A DNA stretch of 64,000 bases from Varroa destructor (taxonomy: Eukaryota; Arthropoda; Arachnida; Mesostigmata; Varroidae): NCBI RefSeq assembly GCF_002443255.2, contig NW_019211457.1, positions 21,277,497 to 21,341,496 of the forward strand. The letters run 5' to 3'. Positions 12,271 to 25,000 of the stretch are shown here, one piece after another. The notes under the pieces were generated by a model that was given only the letters and a program-made list of their open reading frames with translations, did not search any database and had not been told where the DNA came from. Both the position numbers and the translations under genes were made by a program. Every line of letters starts with the position of its first letter. Position 1 is the stretch's first letter.

Positions 12271-15200
12271 ATGGCGGTTAGTTTGCAAACCCAAGTCTCT
12301 CTTCGGGACAATATGCTGGCAGTTGTGGAAACAACGTTGAGGTCTAATTTGAGAGTTGGTAGAAGATGTACGTCGAAGGATACAGCTAAGTTGGTGTTGC
12401 AGCAGCTGACTGTGATTATAAAAAGTAAAGTGTGGAGAAATGCTCAAGATTTGCTTCGAATTCTACGTGAGTTTGGAAACAAACTTGTAAGTAAATTTAT
12501 AATTCTTTAGTAATATAATACAAAGACCGAACAACACAACTTTGTTATTTCAGAAACTAAGCGAACCCTAATCACCTTTTTAATTCTTGAGATGATTTAT
12601 CTAATACATGCATAATGTGTTGCCTTAAATTCACATTAAAATCAACTAACAGGATACGGTAAAAATGACCTTTTACAAAGCCTTTAGACTGGTCATTTTG
12701 AGTTTCGAATTGCTTGCATACCCTATCATATTCAGATGGAACACAAGGATAATCAATATTTTTAATAATTTTTATTTTACTATTAGATTTATAGATCCCC
12801 TTAGAGTATGCGAGTATGTTAACGCTTATCGCAAATATTCGTTTAACTTTACAATTCGATTAATTTAAACTTATCATATAGAGTATCATATAGTTGAGTG
12901 AAGTATATGAATGGCAGTTATGTCCTGTAAGATAAGGCAAGTGTAGGAACGATTATTAATTCCAGTTGGTAGCAGTTTGGTTTCCAGAGGTTCCAGATAT
13001 TGGATATGTTTGAAAAATAGTAATCCCTATTAAGAATCCTACGTTTCCATTTCTAAAAAATCTCTTATTGCTAGAATTAAACTGAATTTTGAAAACAACG
13101 CTAGAAGTGGCTCTACCGAAATTAGCCATAAAAAAGATTAAGCGCTCCGTTATTTGAGATTTTCGAGTTTTACATTAGAAACTGCGTGAAGCCTTCCATC
13201 ACGCAATTTTGAAGGCACTCAGCGAAACATTGCGTCTATGCGCGAATTTAAGCTAATAAGCTGAGTATCATAGCAGTATAATATCATATCTGAGGCCGCA
13301 CAGGAGGCAAATTATGTCATTGTTACGCCATTAAGAACACTACAATCAGCTACACAGGTACCGTAATTTGATCTAATAAAGTCATGGTTCTTCCTTCAGG
13401 GAGGCCTTAAGAAGAGTCAGAATCCGAAAATACTGCGTCCACCACTGGCGCAATTCGCTACTGGATACGTTGTGTATCCAGTGATAAAGCCTGCACCATC
13501 TAAAACTATTTCTTATACTATAATAACATTCTTCTATCAAACCGCACTGTGGTTACTTTATACATATGTCTTACTTTGTCAATTGAATAACCGACATTAA
13601 AACATACTAAGTTTATATTCCGAATGACATAAAAAGGGTTTGGAATTTAACTTAACATGAAAGAAAACTCCTTCCTGAATCGTGCCGAGATCTAATTGAA
13701 AGAGCACGAAATCGTTTAGCACATCGAATCTGCCTATACATAGCAAAAAACTATCCGCCACCTATCAAAAGTCCTGGAGAAAGGAGCGTTCTAGGACACT
13801 GAAGTGAGATCAAGAGATTAGTTTTCTAAACTAGCCACGACAAATATGCAGGCAGATACAGCCCCCACTAGCTCAGTCAGTAGCTCGATCGCTGCTTATG
13901 TTAAACGCATGTTGCCATCGATCCCAAAGATGTTCATCTACATTGTTGAAATATAATGACATGATGTTTTCTGTTTATGCAAAAGTGTTAGCTTATGATT
14001 TAACATAACTCAAAGTAGTCTTGCCGCTGTTAAACTGAAGTTTTATCCACTATATACTCGACTTTACTCAATAGAGCTCGTACTGAATAATTAACGTTGT
14101 AAAATAAACGTGTACTTAATCTTTTGTGGAGTAGGCTATGTACAGAAAAACGTTTTAAGGAAAGTTTAAATTCTTGTCACTTACAGTTCCGCTATTGGCT
14201 TTGTATGGCTTGGTGTTGGCCAGCTTGAAAGAACTTAGTAAGTTGTTCAATTTTCGAGTGATAATTGCTTTGGATGACACATGCGCGAACTAAGCAAAAT
14301 AAATTACAGCGATGAAACGATTGGATAGAAAAGGGTGGTCAGTGCCTGGCTTACGGCAACAATCTCGATATTTATCAAAGATGTATAATATAAAAGTAGA
14401 TTTCAGCCGCACCTTGTCCTTAAAATGCATCGGAAACGTCTGTCATAAATTTTAGTAACAGAGTATCTGTTCGTGTCTTGTGCATTTCATCTTATTGTTT
14501 GTTGACAGGTGGAGTTGGACCCAGCAGAAACTGTAATCGGAAATGTAGTTCGTCGCGTATTAAAAATTGTCCGAGATGACTATCTTCGTGTTCATTGCGG
14601 TCATTTAGCGGATACCCAAACGAAACTTCTACTGCCCCATGCTGCCGACGACTTTGCCACTACGTACATTGATCTGCAGGACCATATCCTTGAGTCGCTC
14701 GATGAATTGCTGCAGGAAATTGATTTTGCTATAGACAGCATCATTCAGCACGCCCCGCGGCTCATCAACGACGGCGAGGTGGTTCTTACCATGGGTAAAT
14801 AGCGCGTTGCAACTTAGTTGTAGCCAGTTTTTTTTTCATTCACCTGCCCTAATTGCCTTACTCCAAGGACCTTCCGAATCGTAAGCGTCATCTAATTATT
14901 ACACCGAGGGGACCAGAAATGAAGTAACAACAGCTGTAGTTTAAGCTGTCTAATAGACTCTAAACATATTTCTAACTAATAAAGCTATAGAAAAAGCTCT
15001 TGCAGAAAACAGTTGAAAAGGGCATTCTAAATTGGTGATAGCGTTTTAGTAGTTCTATTTGACATGTACTTTGCTGTGTACCTTTTTTTAATTGTATTTT
15101 TTTAGGGGTCGAAAAGTGGTGTCAGCAGGGTAGGCAACTCGGTTAAATGAAATAACTTGTCTAAAAAATATTTTATAGATATACTACATGCTGCTCGTTC

Positions 15201-18200
15201 ATAAGTTGCTTCTACCACAACCTTAGTATTGTCCACAGCACCGTCATAAAAATATCAGATACACGTTGGTACTTTCCTTCGTTTACTGAATCCTACTCTA
15301 GTCTCTATTTACCGCTTGATTTTATTTATGTTTAATAATTACTGTACCTCTCATGAAATTTCCTGACTCATGTGCAATTTCTTTACAAAAAAACCGATTA
15401 CCTCTATGTAAAACACCCAAAAATTATAAACATAGGGCTAGAAAAAAATTGACACCATAAGTGGCATAAGTATTGAAGATGTAAACTGACGATATAGTGC
15501 TATTCAATAACAATACTGTAAATAAGTGCATTAAATGTAACATTCGTGTATCATACCCGCCTTGCAAGCCCATTTACTTTTGCAGCATGCTATCTCTTCG
15601 ATCGGTTCAATAAATGTTGGCATCTTTTTTTGCAACTTATTCACTTACGCGGTAAGCGCCTTGTTGATGAATTTGATGTGAATATCTCTTTGAGCGACAC
15701 TTTGAGATCAGATCGTCGCTCAAAACCAGATCTGATAAATATAGTGAATGACTGATCAACCCGAACCCCAATTTATACATCTTTGTCGTAGCAACCATTG
15801 AGGCATAAAACCGTGCGGTATCCTGTTGAAACAGCGCTTTCTCTTTCTCAAATGCGGCTGCACTTGCCGGCTCTACCTTATTAAGTAACGATGCTTAGTA
15901 TACCCCCGATATTGTTTTTCTCTTTTCAAAGTGGTTATGATTATCTCAAAAAACAATCGCCATTACTTTCTCGACCGATAAAACAGCTTTTGTTTTTTTT
16001 CGGAACCGATTCACTATTTGCAATTGATTCTTTCGACTGTCTTGGCCACAGAAGTGAAAAGTATATGTACGTTCCATCTACCATTATTAATTGATACCAA
16101 AAGCTTCGATTTATTTATTTCGCTTACGCTGTTGCAGCAGGGGATTAAATATTCATCCAATGTGTGCTGGTCCTAACTGAGCTAACGCGGTTAGCCTTTT
16201 CCTGCCGAAATCTTCGGTCTACATATAATAAACTCGTCTCTCGACGGTCACAGCCTATTTTATCTCTCTAGCCTTAAATTGATGGTTGCCTAATACCATT
16301 TGGTGAAGTTCCTCCAAAATTTTACGGTGGCGAAATATAGTGCCAAGCCCTCGTAAGCAGCATCCAGCCTAGCTTAATTTCCATAGATGTATTGATTTTT
16401 AAACGTATTGAATTTGATGATGGATGTGTATTCAATTTTTTTTCATTTTTACAGAGTTAGTAACATGACTTCTTACAAACAACCGTTAAACAACTACAAG
16501 ATTCACGAATATTTTGTAACGCATGCGCCATTATATAACCAGAATATTTTTGATGAATAACGCCATCTCTATGTTGGCAAATTGTTTCGAGTTTTAGTCT
16601 GGTATCACCATTAGACATTCTATCAGACGGTTGGCCCTCAGTACGAAACGATGTGTGCCTGGATTCGAATCTAAACCACGAACGTATCCCTAAGATTAAG
16701 AGGCAAATACGACTCATGTTTAGGCTGGAAGCTTCTCAGGTTATCTTCGTAAGTTTAAGAAGAGAGCACATGCTATTTGAAAAAGTTGTAAAACTTATCC
16801 AGCAGGTCTCAATGTTGACAACAGCAACTATAAAGTGCGAGTTTGCGACTAATTTGTTTATAAATGCCGTTGTATTTAAAAAATGTAGTGTACACTTCAT
16901 ACTTTCTTTGTGCAGAACACCCTGATGTTGACGCGTTACTCAGGAAGCCACGTAATAGTCGATGAAATGACACGATACAGTTTGGTTAGCTCTGGAAAAC
17001 ATTCACTAATAAAGTGACAAACCACGCCGTCAGCAGATGCAGTTATCGTCTACTCATGCTGTCACGGGGACCTTCGTACCTGCCGATTAATCTAATTTGT
17101 TTGAATTATTTTTTAAGCTAAAACTCTATTTGTTCATAACAGGGAAGTCGCGGACAGTGGAAGCGTTCCTGCGAGAAGCGGCAAAAAATAGGCACTTCAC
17201 CGTTGTTGTTTTGGAAAGTGCGCCAAGATACGACGGTCACGACGTGGCCAAAAATCTTGGCAAACACGGAGTATCAACATTCGTTGTTCATGATTCAGCT
17301 ATCTTTGCAATGATGGGGCGCGTTCATAAAGTAAGCCTATTAATGTAGTTTTATGTCTGCAATATCGTTATAATACAAAATTGAGATAAATTAAGTTTCC
17401 AAGTGACTGCTGTATTTAGGTTTTTGCATTTATCTCGTACTAATAATTCAGTCTTAGAAAAAGGTTTTATTAGCCTTTGCAGTCGTTTCGTGTAAATCAC
17501 AACACATAATTTTGTGTTTGGAATCTAAGATTGGGTATGTAAGGTGGCAAGAAACATTTGCGGCGCCCTTTGTTTGACCTTCATCAAAGGAGAAACGCTA
17601 CCGAAATAAGCCGGGATAAGTGTGGGTTGTATAAGACTCTATAGCTGAAAGTGGCACGTTGGGTTCAAATATAGCATTATCGACATAAAGAACGTGCATT
17701 ATTCGATTTCGACGATTCCGACGTTCTGCGAAAAGGTTATCCGAGGCTACACTGATGTAGAGCAAAGAAAAATCTTTTTGATGAAACATAAAGCTTGTTC
17801 ATCAACAAAAGAAAAATTATAAAAAGGAAGCAATAAACAAAAACCGCTACTAATTTTTTCGAAACCTAATACAAGTGGAACACATTATTTTCGGTAACTC
17901 CTATCTTGTACGTAATTGAAAGACTTATGCAAAAATGTTTATAAAATCGGTGCAGACACAATTCTTTTCACTTAGTGGTCATCGTTGTTTCTACGGTAAG
18001 AAATAACACACTTGATAATGCATTTAAAACAATTTTATATAGTAACTTTTTCTTGCATAAAGTTCCTTACAAAAGCTTGAAGAAACACAACCTCATATGT
18101 TTTTAATGTTTGCATTTGTTTTCGTTTAGGTTGTGTTGGGCGCTCATTCAGTGATGGCCGACGGTGGGCTAAAAGCTTATTCCGGAGCTTATGCGGTAGC

Positions 18201-18513
18201 GCGGGCAGCCAAACATTACTCGGTACCGCTTGTTGTTTGTACACCAGTTTATAAGCTTACCCCACAGTTCGTTACTTCCGAGGATCAACCGGGCTTTAAC
18301 AAGCTGGAGTCGCCGCAGGACATTTTTGATTTTGCCGAAAGTACTTGCGAGCTCGACGACGCGGAATTCCTAAACCCAGTATTTGATTATGTTCCTCCAG
18401 ATTTAGTGCCACTGTTCATCTTCAATGTTGGAGGCAATAGTCCTTCATACGTGTATAGGCTAGTTTCTGAACTCTACCATCCAGACGACTGCGACCTTTT
18501 GACAGAACTATAG
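12271..18513 (+). CDS. EIF2B2: translation initiation factor eIF2B subunit beta (complete, four exons)
   Basis: This is a regulatory-core subunit of eIF2B, the cytosolic GDP/GTP exchange factor that recharges eIF2. Alpha, beta and delta subunits form the core that senses phosphorylated eIF2. Exons are 12271-12486, 14509-14794, 17143-17330 and 18130-18513 (TAG). All borders are GT-AG and phases agree, giving 357 aa against about 351 in human. Diagnostic stretches are LINDGEVVLTMGKSRTVEAF across the exon 2/3 junction, VVHDSAIFAMMGRVHKVVLG across 3/4, HSVMADGGLKAYSGAYAVAR, then PLVVCTPVYKLTPQF, FDYVPPDLVPLFIFNVGGNS and YRLVSELYHPDD at the C-terminus. The start is the first ATG in this frame. Introns are 2022, 2348 and 799 bp. 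Intron 2 holds a SINE-like copy. A poly(A) signal follows the stop by 32 bases. The gene appears intact. Confidence 0.96.
13460..13482. repeat. short perfect inverted repeat in EIF2B2 intron 1
   Basis: ACTGGATAC at 13460-13468 and its exact reverse complement GTATCCAGT at 13474-13482 flank a 5-nt loop. Confidence 0.7.
16584..16718 (-). repeat. SINE-like tRNA-derived element, copy 2
   Basis: Aligns along its whole length with 11391-11545. On the minus strand it keeps a good Pol III B box, AGATTCGAATCC (complement of 16661-16672), placed about 50 bases after the A-box-equivalent region. This supports a tRNA-derived SINE rather than a protein-coding repeat. It lies within EIF2B2 intron 2. Confidence 0.6.
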
Positions 18514-18544
18514 AAATTAAAATGTTTTTTTATAATAGGTGTAC

Positions 18545-18550
18545 AATAAA
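18545..18550 (+). terminator. poly(A) signal of EIF2B2
   Basis: AATAAA 32 nt after the EIF2B2 stop codon, the only close canonical signal. Confidence 0.65.
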
Positions 18551-20147
18551 AACGGCCTAGCAATCAATACAACGATGTGAAGCGAACCGCAGTTACGTTG
18601 AATAAGCACGTCCGTTGGAGACGTTTGTGGTGGCTTGTGTAAGTGATTTCATCTATATACTTTCCTTCTGCGTCAATCCAGAATTTCTAAAGAGCAAATT
18701 GGTCCGAATGTAGTTGATGAATAAACAGTTTGTATTATTTATGGCTTCTTTTTGTAGTTACTTTTCATTCTATTTTAATAAATTTACTAATTGTCAACTG
18801 CCAAATTTTACTTTTCTACGGGTAAAAATGTCGATTTATCGAACGACAAAGACAGCATTTTTGGCATTTAATAATAATAACAATAATTAAAAATGAAAAC
18901 CATAACAACTGTTCATTCATGGACTCGTATGATACAAAACATAAAATATTATTTTACTATTAAAAAAACTATGTATTGTCTAACATCAATAATATTATTA
19001 CATTAAGTGTCACGCTTGATGAACACACAGTGCAGTACTTTTCTAGGTTTTCTCCACCCAGTCGCTAACGACCTAGATATCTAACGTATTTGGTCTCGAA
19101 CGCTACAGGACAATTACGCCAGTAATGCAGCAAACTGTAGGAGAGTTTCAACGGGTTTCGGTTAGCCACAATCAAGCATGTTCGAACGAGAGATAACAAT
19201 GTATGCATTTACTTGAACGGATATAAAAGGCCACGCAACATCACAGGGTTGCAAACATCTTAAACAATGTCTCTGTAACGGCTTGTATTGACCTTTTAGT
19301 CGTTATAGAGTGGTATGATTTGTATTTTTTGCTGTTTACAGGTATTGCTGTTTAAGTGAGTTGCCAAGCTCAACAACGTAATTTCAAACCGATAGAATAT
19401 CTTCACTCGACTTCTTGAATTCGTTGAGTGTGGCCTTTAGCCGTTTCCCAAAAAGGATAATTGATAGGTAAGTCTACATCTCTTGGCTACAGAGTTTTTA
19501 CTGCATAAGAAACGCAAAGCAAATATTTTTATACCAAACCGGCGTCTGTTTCGAACGTATCTCACACTACTGGACCTTTAGTAGGATCTGTAAAATACTC
19601 GTAAAATCAGTTTAGCTATGTCAGTCTAACTAAATCCTTTCTTGTTGTTTACTTATAGGATTCTTGCCACACTTAGTCAGTTTTATCCAAATTGAGTTTC
19701 GAAAGACTCTGATTTTTCCTTACCGAGTAAACTATGAATATCTAACACAGGCATAAATGTGTTAGATATTCATATTCAGATTAATTTTACTGTAATAGTA
19801 GAGCATCTTCACAAGATGCATTACATGCTATGTCACTAGTAAGTAATCCGTTTATGTCTCAAAAGAATATTTTTCAATTTCGTAAGCATCATTAAAGCTT
19901 TATTCTAAATCATAGTGATCTTCATCTAACTATGAATCTGAGTAGCTACCACTTTACTAAGCATAAAGTTACTTTTTTGACGGACAAGCCCTTTGAATAT
20001 TCTATCTATCAAAATGTTTCCCCGTCCTTTTTCAATTTACTGAATTACAGTGCATTTTCAGTGATTGTTTACTAAAATGAGTCCCGAGCCATTGAATTAG
20101 TTTTTGCCAAAGATCGAGCTTCGTCTGGGCCTGGGACTGGGCTGCCA
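18551..20147. other. convergent intergenic region between EIF2B2 and CABLES
   Basis: Holds the 3' ends of both genes. A minus-strand AATAAA (19904-19899), about 245 nt beyond the CABLES stop, may be its poly(A) signal. A 16-bp-arm hairpin lies at 19733-19774. A minus-strand open frame near 19050-19160 has no family match. Confidence 0.4.
19733..19774. repeat. perfect inverted repeat, 16-bp arms
   Basis: TATGAATATCTAACAC (19733-19748) and its exact reverse complement (19759-19774) flank a 10-nt loop. It lies between the convergent 3' ends of EIF2B2 and CABLES. Confidence 0.8.
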
Positions 20148-22065
20148 TCAGGATTCGTAGATTAAACGCTCATAGTGTGGGTATACATGTGAGATTGGGG
20201 TGTGCAATGAGAATTCTAGAGCTACCAATACTCCGAACTCGGCGTCTACAAGGTCGCACCGATTTAACCGGAATCCGGATTCTATGCGCTCTATTAATGT
20301 CTGCAAATCTTGACCCTGAAAGGAAGTAATTTAACGTTATTATGACTGCAGTAAAAAGATACTGTGCACCTGTTAAAATAATAGTGTTTATTCAACATTC
20401 TTGATATAATAAGGTATAGATATTTCTGACAGAGTTTCGCATATAGAAATGTTGAAAAATAAAGTTTAGAAATGAAAATTTGTTTTAGAGTTACTGTTAT
20501 ATCCACAAACTGTAATTCAGCAGCTGAAATAGAGTTCGGTTTTTCCAGCTCAAAAACAATGTAAAAATGAAACTACGAATTTTAACTTTGTGCATTCGGT
20601 GCTCAATAATCCACAAATTACTCTTTAGACTATCGCTATGTTGAGATTAATGAATGAATGATGGAAATTATTTCGTTGCTATTGCTGGCTTTTTCCACAA
20701 ATATAACGCTTCAAACTATCAAATTGATTAGCTACCCACTGTCTAATTTAGGTAGCTCAATTAAGAGCTGCATAGGCAGAAAATATTAATATAGGTCCGC
20801 ATTGAATCTTTTTTATACAAAGTGATTTGACCCACCTTAACATCGTTGAGTTTGGCAGCAAGCATAAGGCATGCACCAGCGCAGAGCTTTCTGTTTGACT
20901 TATTTATTAAGCATTTGAGAACAAGTTTTTCGTAAAACACATATGAGTGTGCTACAGTAACCAAGTCAATGCCACATTCAAAATTAGCGATCTTGAACAT
21001 TTCTCTTTTCAGTGATCGTAATTTGCTCAGAGTCAGTCGTATCTTAGGAAACTTCTCTCGAAATTTATCGTTAAGTTCCTTTTTGAGATCAGACGCCTTC
21101 ACGTAATAGATTATAGATGCGATATAGCACGGAAATGTAAGCTGTGTTGAGTGTCTCCCAACAACCAACTCTGGTGAATCAAGAAAATGTGGGTCGTAGG
21201 CACAGTCGCAGGTGCAGAGTACTGGCCCACACGATAATGCAGATTCAATGCATAGCGGATCCGTCGATTCTATAGCCCGGGCCTGTATAGTTTCTTTGTC
21301 TTCTAGACTGACTGGGCAACAGTGTTTTTGAAGAAGACTAGCAAAAGAGAGTTCCTGATCTCCACCCAGGCCGCGTAGACCTAGCATTGAGAGGATATCA
21401 CCAGAGTCACCGTTATCCGAAATGGTGGACAGCTGTCTATTGGCATTTTTCCTTGTAGACTCTAATCGACTTTGTCCCCGTTTTATATATGGAAGAGCAG
21501 AAAAAACAACAACTGGTGCCTTTTTTGACGACATTACGTAGATACGGCCTTCGCGATGATGTGGGCGTGCAGAGCGAAGCTCTAATGAACTGGAATTATT
21601 TGAGCAGTCTGAAAAGCTACCTGAATAGTGTCGTTGCCTTGCAGTAGTCAAACTTTCGCACGATCCGTTTCTAGCATTGGTATTAGAATTCGAATTGACA
21701 GTGTTGACTGCCTTTTTGCTGCGCAAACCAGAGAGCGAACTAAGGCGAATTCTGGGTTCTACGAAGCTTTGCATACGGTTCCGTTTTTCCGTAGGACTTC
21801 GATGAAAAAGCTTTTCTTCACTGGTAGCAGATATCCGATGTCGTTCTTTGTCGGTCCTGATAAAAATGTTATGGTCATCATCGTGTAGAGCTATTTCGCT
21901 GACCCTATCATCTTGCGGAAGATGAAGTGGTTTGCTAGACTCCACTTGAGGTAAGAAATGCCCTAACATGGTATCTCGGTGCGACCCATCAAGCGATATA
22001 TTTCGTAGAAATACTAGTGCCTCCAGATGCCGTTGGCGTAAGTTCTCCAATACATGGGCCGACAT
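20148..22065 (-). CDS. CABLES: CABLES homologue, CDK-associated adaptor with cyclin box (complete, two exons)
   Basis: CABLES proteins link CDKs (CDK2, CDK3, CDK5) to non-receptor tyrosine kinases such as Abl and carry a C-terminal cyclin-box-like domain. Exons are 22065-20836 and 20315-20148 (TGA), joined in phase 0 across a 520-bp intron, giving 465 aa (human CABLES2 is about 478). The N-terminal family motif is at residues 10-27 ([18 protein letters not shown]). The middle is Ser/Asn-rich and probably disordered. The cyclin-like region runs from about residue 330: [40 protein letters not shown], then [11 protein letters not shown]. Exon 2 continues [33 protein letters not shown] and ends YERLIYES. 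The ATG is the first in frame. An acceptor-like ATTACAG ends one base before it, so a 5' UTR intron or a trans-splice site is possible. CABLES1 versus CABLES2 cannot be told apart. Confidence 0.92.
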
Positions 22066-25000
22066 CCTGTAATTACTTTCAATAATGTATGCAATATAAA
22101 ACAATTATATAATGTGAGACACTCATATACACAGCGAATGTATGTTTTTATAAGATGACGCTCTGTGTAACACTCTATAACAAAAAATTCTATCTACTTC
22201 TACTATATACTGTATACACTTGTCTCACTAAAGCTGGAGTAGCAAGTTTGTTTGAATCAGAGCGATCTCTTATCGTTGATTTTTTGTTGATTGCTAGAAC
22301 ATTTAAGCGGAGAACGGAACCGGTTGGCCAAATATTTCTCTCATGCAGCTTAATGTTAATTTGATTGGTAATAAACCAAAGCCAATAACGTTCTTATTTT
22401 CCATGTTTGTAAACAATCACGCACCAGCGATCTGGAATGATAAAGTGCATTTAAGCTATACTTGCAAATAAGATATCAGGTTTTGGGTTTATTAAAATTA
22501 TAGTCTGCTAACTACTAGCGTACCGTGCTGAAACAATCTTGATCAAAAACAGTAGTCGAGAGGGCAAGGAGAGCTGCCGATATAGCAGAGTAACAAATGG
22601 TAGACGTTGAGCAGATCGTGGAAGACAGCAGGGTTCCAGACAATATAAAACAGTAACAAAAACGCATAATCGGCACAGGTGAAAAACGAGAGAGAAAACA
22701 AGCTTCTAGGCCAAATACAATAGCAAACAAACGCAAATGATCAACATCGCGCTAATATTGAAAGTCTAAACAACTCTGAACAGACCAGAACCAAAACATC
22801 TCGGTAGATATCGTTAGAATGGACGAAATTAAAATGCCGTTACAGTAAAACATACCTCAAAGATGAAATCGCAGATTTTTGTCGTATGCCAGGACAAGCT
22901 AAATTAAGAAATATGCAACTGCAGAACAAAATAAGCTGTATGAGCGATACAACAGGGCAAAAGCTTTTGGAAAATCAAACAATTCAGTCGTTTATTTAAG
23001 ATTATTCTTTACTATCACAGAAAAGTGTCGCTTTCTTTAAAGGACCTACAATTATAATTAATTATGCAGGGTGCTGCTTATAATAAAATGGGACACCTGG
23101 GAGCAATCCATTATTATTATTATAGTTTTTTACTAAAAAACTACGTTAAATGTCGCTCACGAGTTTCAAATTGTTCAGAATTTCATCCAGCCGCTTGTGA
23201 TTTTGAGGGCATACTTCAAAAGAAAAATCTTACGCTCGACACCTAATTACAGCTAAAAAATTATTAAAGACTAAAAAAAGGCACATATCATCATTTATGC
23301 TAATCTATGTCCATTAATAGAGCATGAAAGCACGTGCAGCGTTCAATCAGCGGAGGAAGCATAAATAGTTGTTTAAAATGTGACATAATCAAGTATAATA
23401 CCAGGATGCATCTTCCTACGATACCGAGACGGTCCGAGCGAAGAGGACAACCAAAATAGGCAGAACTGTAGATAATTTCCGAATCATAACGGTCCTATGA
23501 CTACCTTCATTGTGCAATAATTTCCTTATTGAAAAAGATTGGGACCATCAACTCAATTGGCACATCTCAGTAAAAAATCAACCGCACTGCGATATTATGC
23601 ATATCGGATTAACATATATGTCAAACATGGGCGTCAGTTTTAACAGTACCTGTTTGATCGAATACCTAAAGATCGAATCGGAAAATCTGTTCTACATTTA
23701 ACTTAATCAAAGGTCTAATGCAAAAAAAACTAATGCCTTAAACAACAGGAGATACTTCCACTTATAGGCGGACAGAGATACATAGCAGAACTCTGAATAG
23801 GTGCGTGAACCTTTGCACGTCTAAAACTACTTTATCCGTTCTGATATTAATATGCAATGCATACTATCCAAAAATAGTAAGCCACCATGGTGAAGACAAG
23901 CAGCCAGAAAATGAGCCAGATTTAACCATTGAAACCAGTTGAGAAAACTACGATATATTTACGCAGGCTGAACTCCGGGGTCCAAACGCAGATTCGTAAC
24001 ATGATAGATTTATCCTCAAACATATAATTCATGGCCTGAGTTATACTGCCAATTTACAGTATATAAAATATGGTAAGTACCCGAAAATATACTCAAAACC
24101 ATACACCAGACGCACACTAAACAAAGAAAGGGTTTTACTCTACATCTTGGGGAGGCTTTCCCGAAATTTCTGGAGGTTTCGCAAGTTATAAAAAAAGCAA
24201 GTAGCATTAAAACTATGAGCTTGTATGACATTGAACAGAACCATACAATACTGAGCTTTTCAAGACTTTCAATTGTTATTTCAACGTTGAGATATGCTCA
24301 TTAATCAAATCAGCTAAGTATATTACAAAATATAAACTTAACAAATAATAAATTTGTCTTGTCGGCGAAATCAAGCAACACCGAAACGGTAGAGACGTCT
24401 ATGTCAAGCAGTTGTCCAAATGTTAGGTTTCTGGACCTATGACCGATATTCCTCCATCAAACGACTACATCTATATTTACCGGAAAACAACAAGTGTTTT
24501 CTCAAGAAAGCACTTATACGGTTAGTTGGAAATAAGAAAATGATAACAAAGTTAACAGTATTCATGGCTGTTTCTAACAATCTGGGGCATCAGTTGAACA
24601 AAAGCCTAGAGGATGCAAATTTCTTACTTGCTACCAAAAAAAGGCCTTTGCGTTTTTAAACAGTAAATCCATGTTAGAGAAGATTTTATTATTTAAGATT
24701 ATTACTTCATAATGTCTGCGGATCCACGTTGCTTGGCTTCCAAAAAAAATGAATAAAGCCGGCTTACGAAAAAAAAAGTTTGCTTACTTAAAGGACAACT
24801 TCTCGAAAATGATCATTGGCAAAAGATTATGGATAACGCCGAAAAATACGTCAGAACATTCGCAATCTCTTTGTGATTATGTAATGACGAGATTAGTAGC
24901 CAACCTGGTAAACTTATCGATTTTCTGCAAAGATGCGGTTGTTGAATACTATCACCGCGAAGATCGGCTATTGTAAAGCAACATAACCTTTCGCATTGCT

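Larger units (their letters stand above)
12487..17142. other. EIF2B2 introns 1 and 2 (non-coding apart from exon 14509-14794)
   Basis: Intron 1 contains a plus-strand frame from about 13400 that stays open for roughly 67 codons behind a CTTCCTTCAG acceptor-like site but lacks any family match. It also holds a 9-bp-arm hairpin (13460-13482) and a tRNA-like patch near 13861. Intron 2 holds the second SINE-like copy. I see no nested gene. Confidence 0.4.

Noticed and set aside
13400..13605. 67-codon plus-strand open frame behind a CTTCCTTCAG acceptor-like site
   Set aside because: It lies in EIF2B2 intron 1, and exons 1 and 2 already join in phase and match the family. The peptide has no family resemblance and becomes low-complexity hydrophobic.
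13861..13925. tRNA-like patch (TAGCTCAGTCAG, later CCATCGATCCC)
   Set aside because: The A-box-like match is good, but the 5' GCCCCCA has no complementary 3' acceptor strand, and no proper anticodon or T arm could be folded. At best a degraded tRNA-derived relic.
22066..22104. N-terminal extension of CABLES to 22104
   Set aside because: The codon there is TTG. The first ATG is at 22065-22063, next to an acceptor-like ATTACAG.
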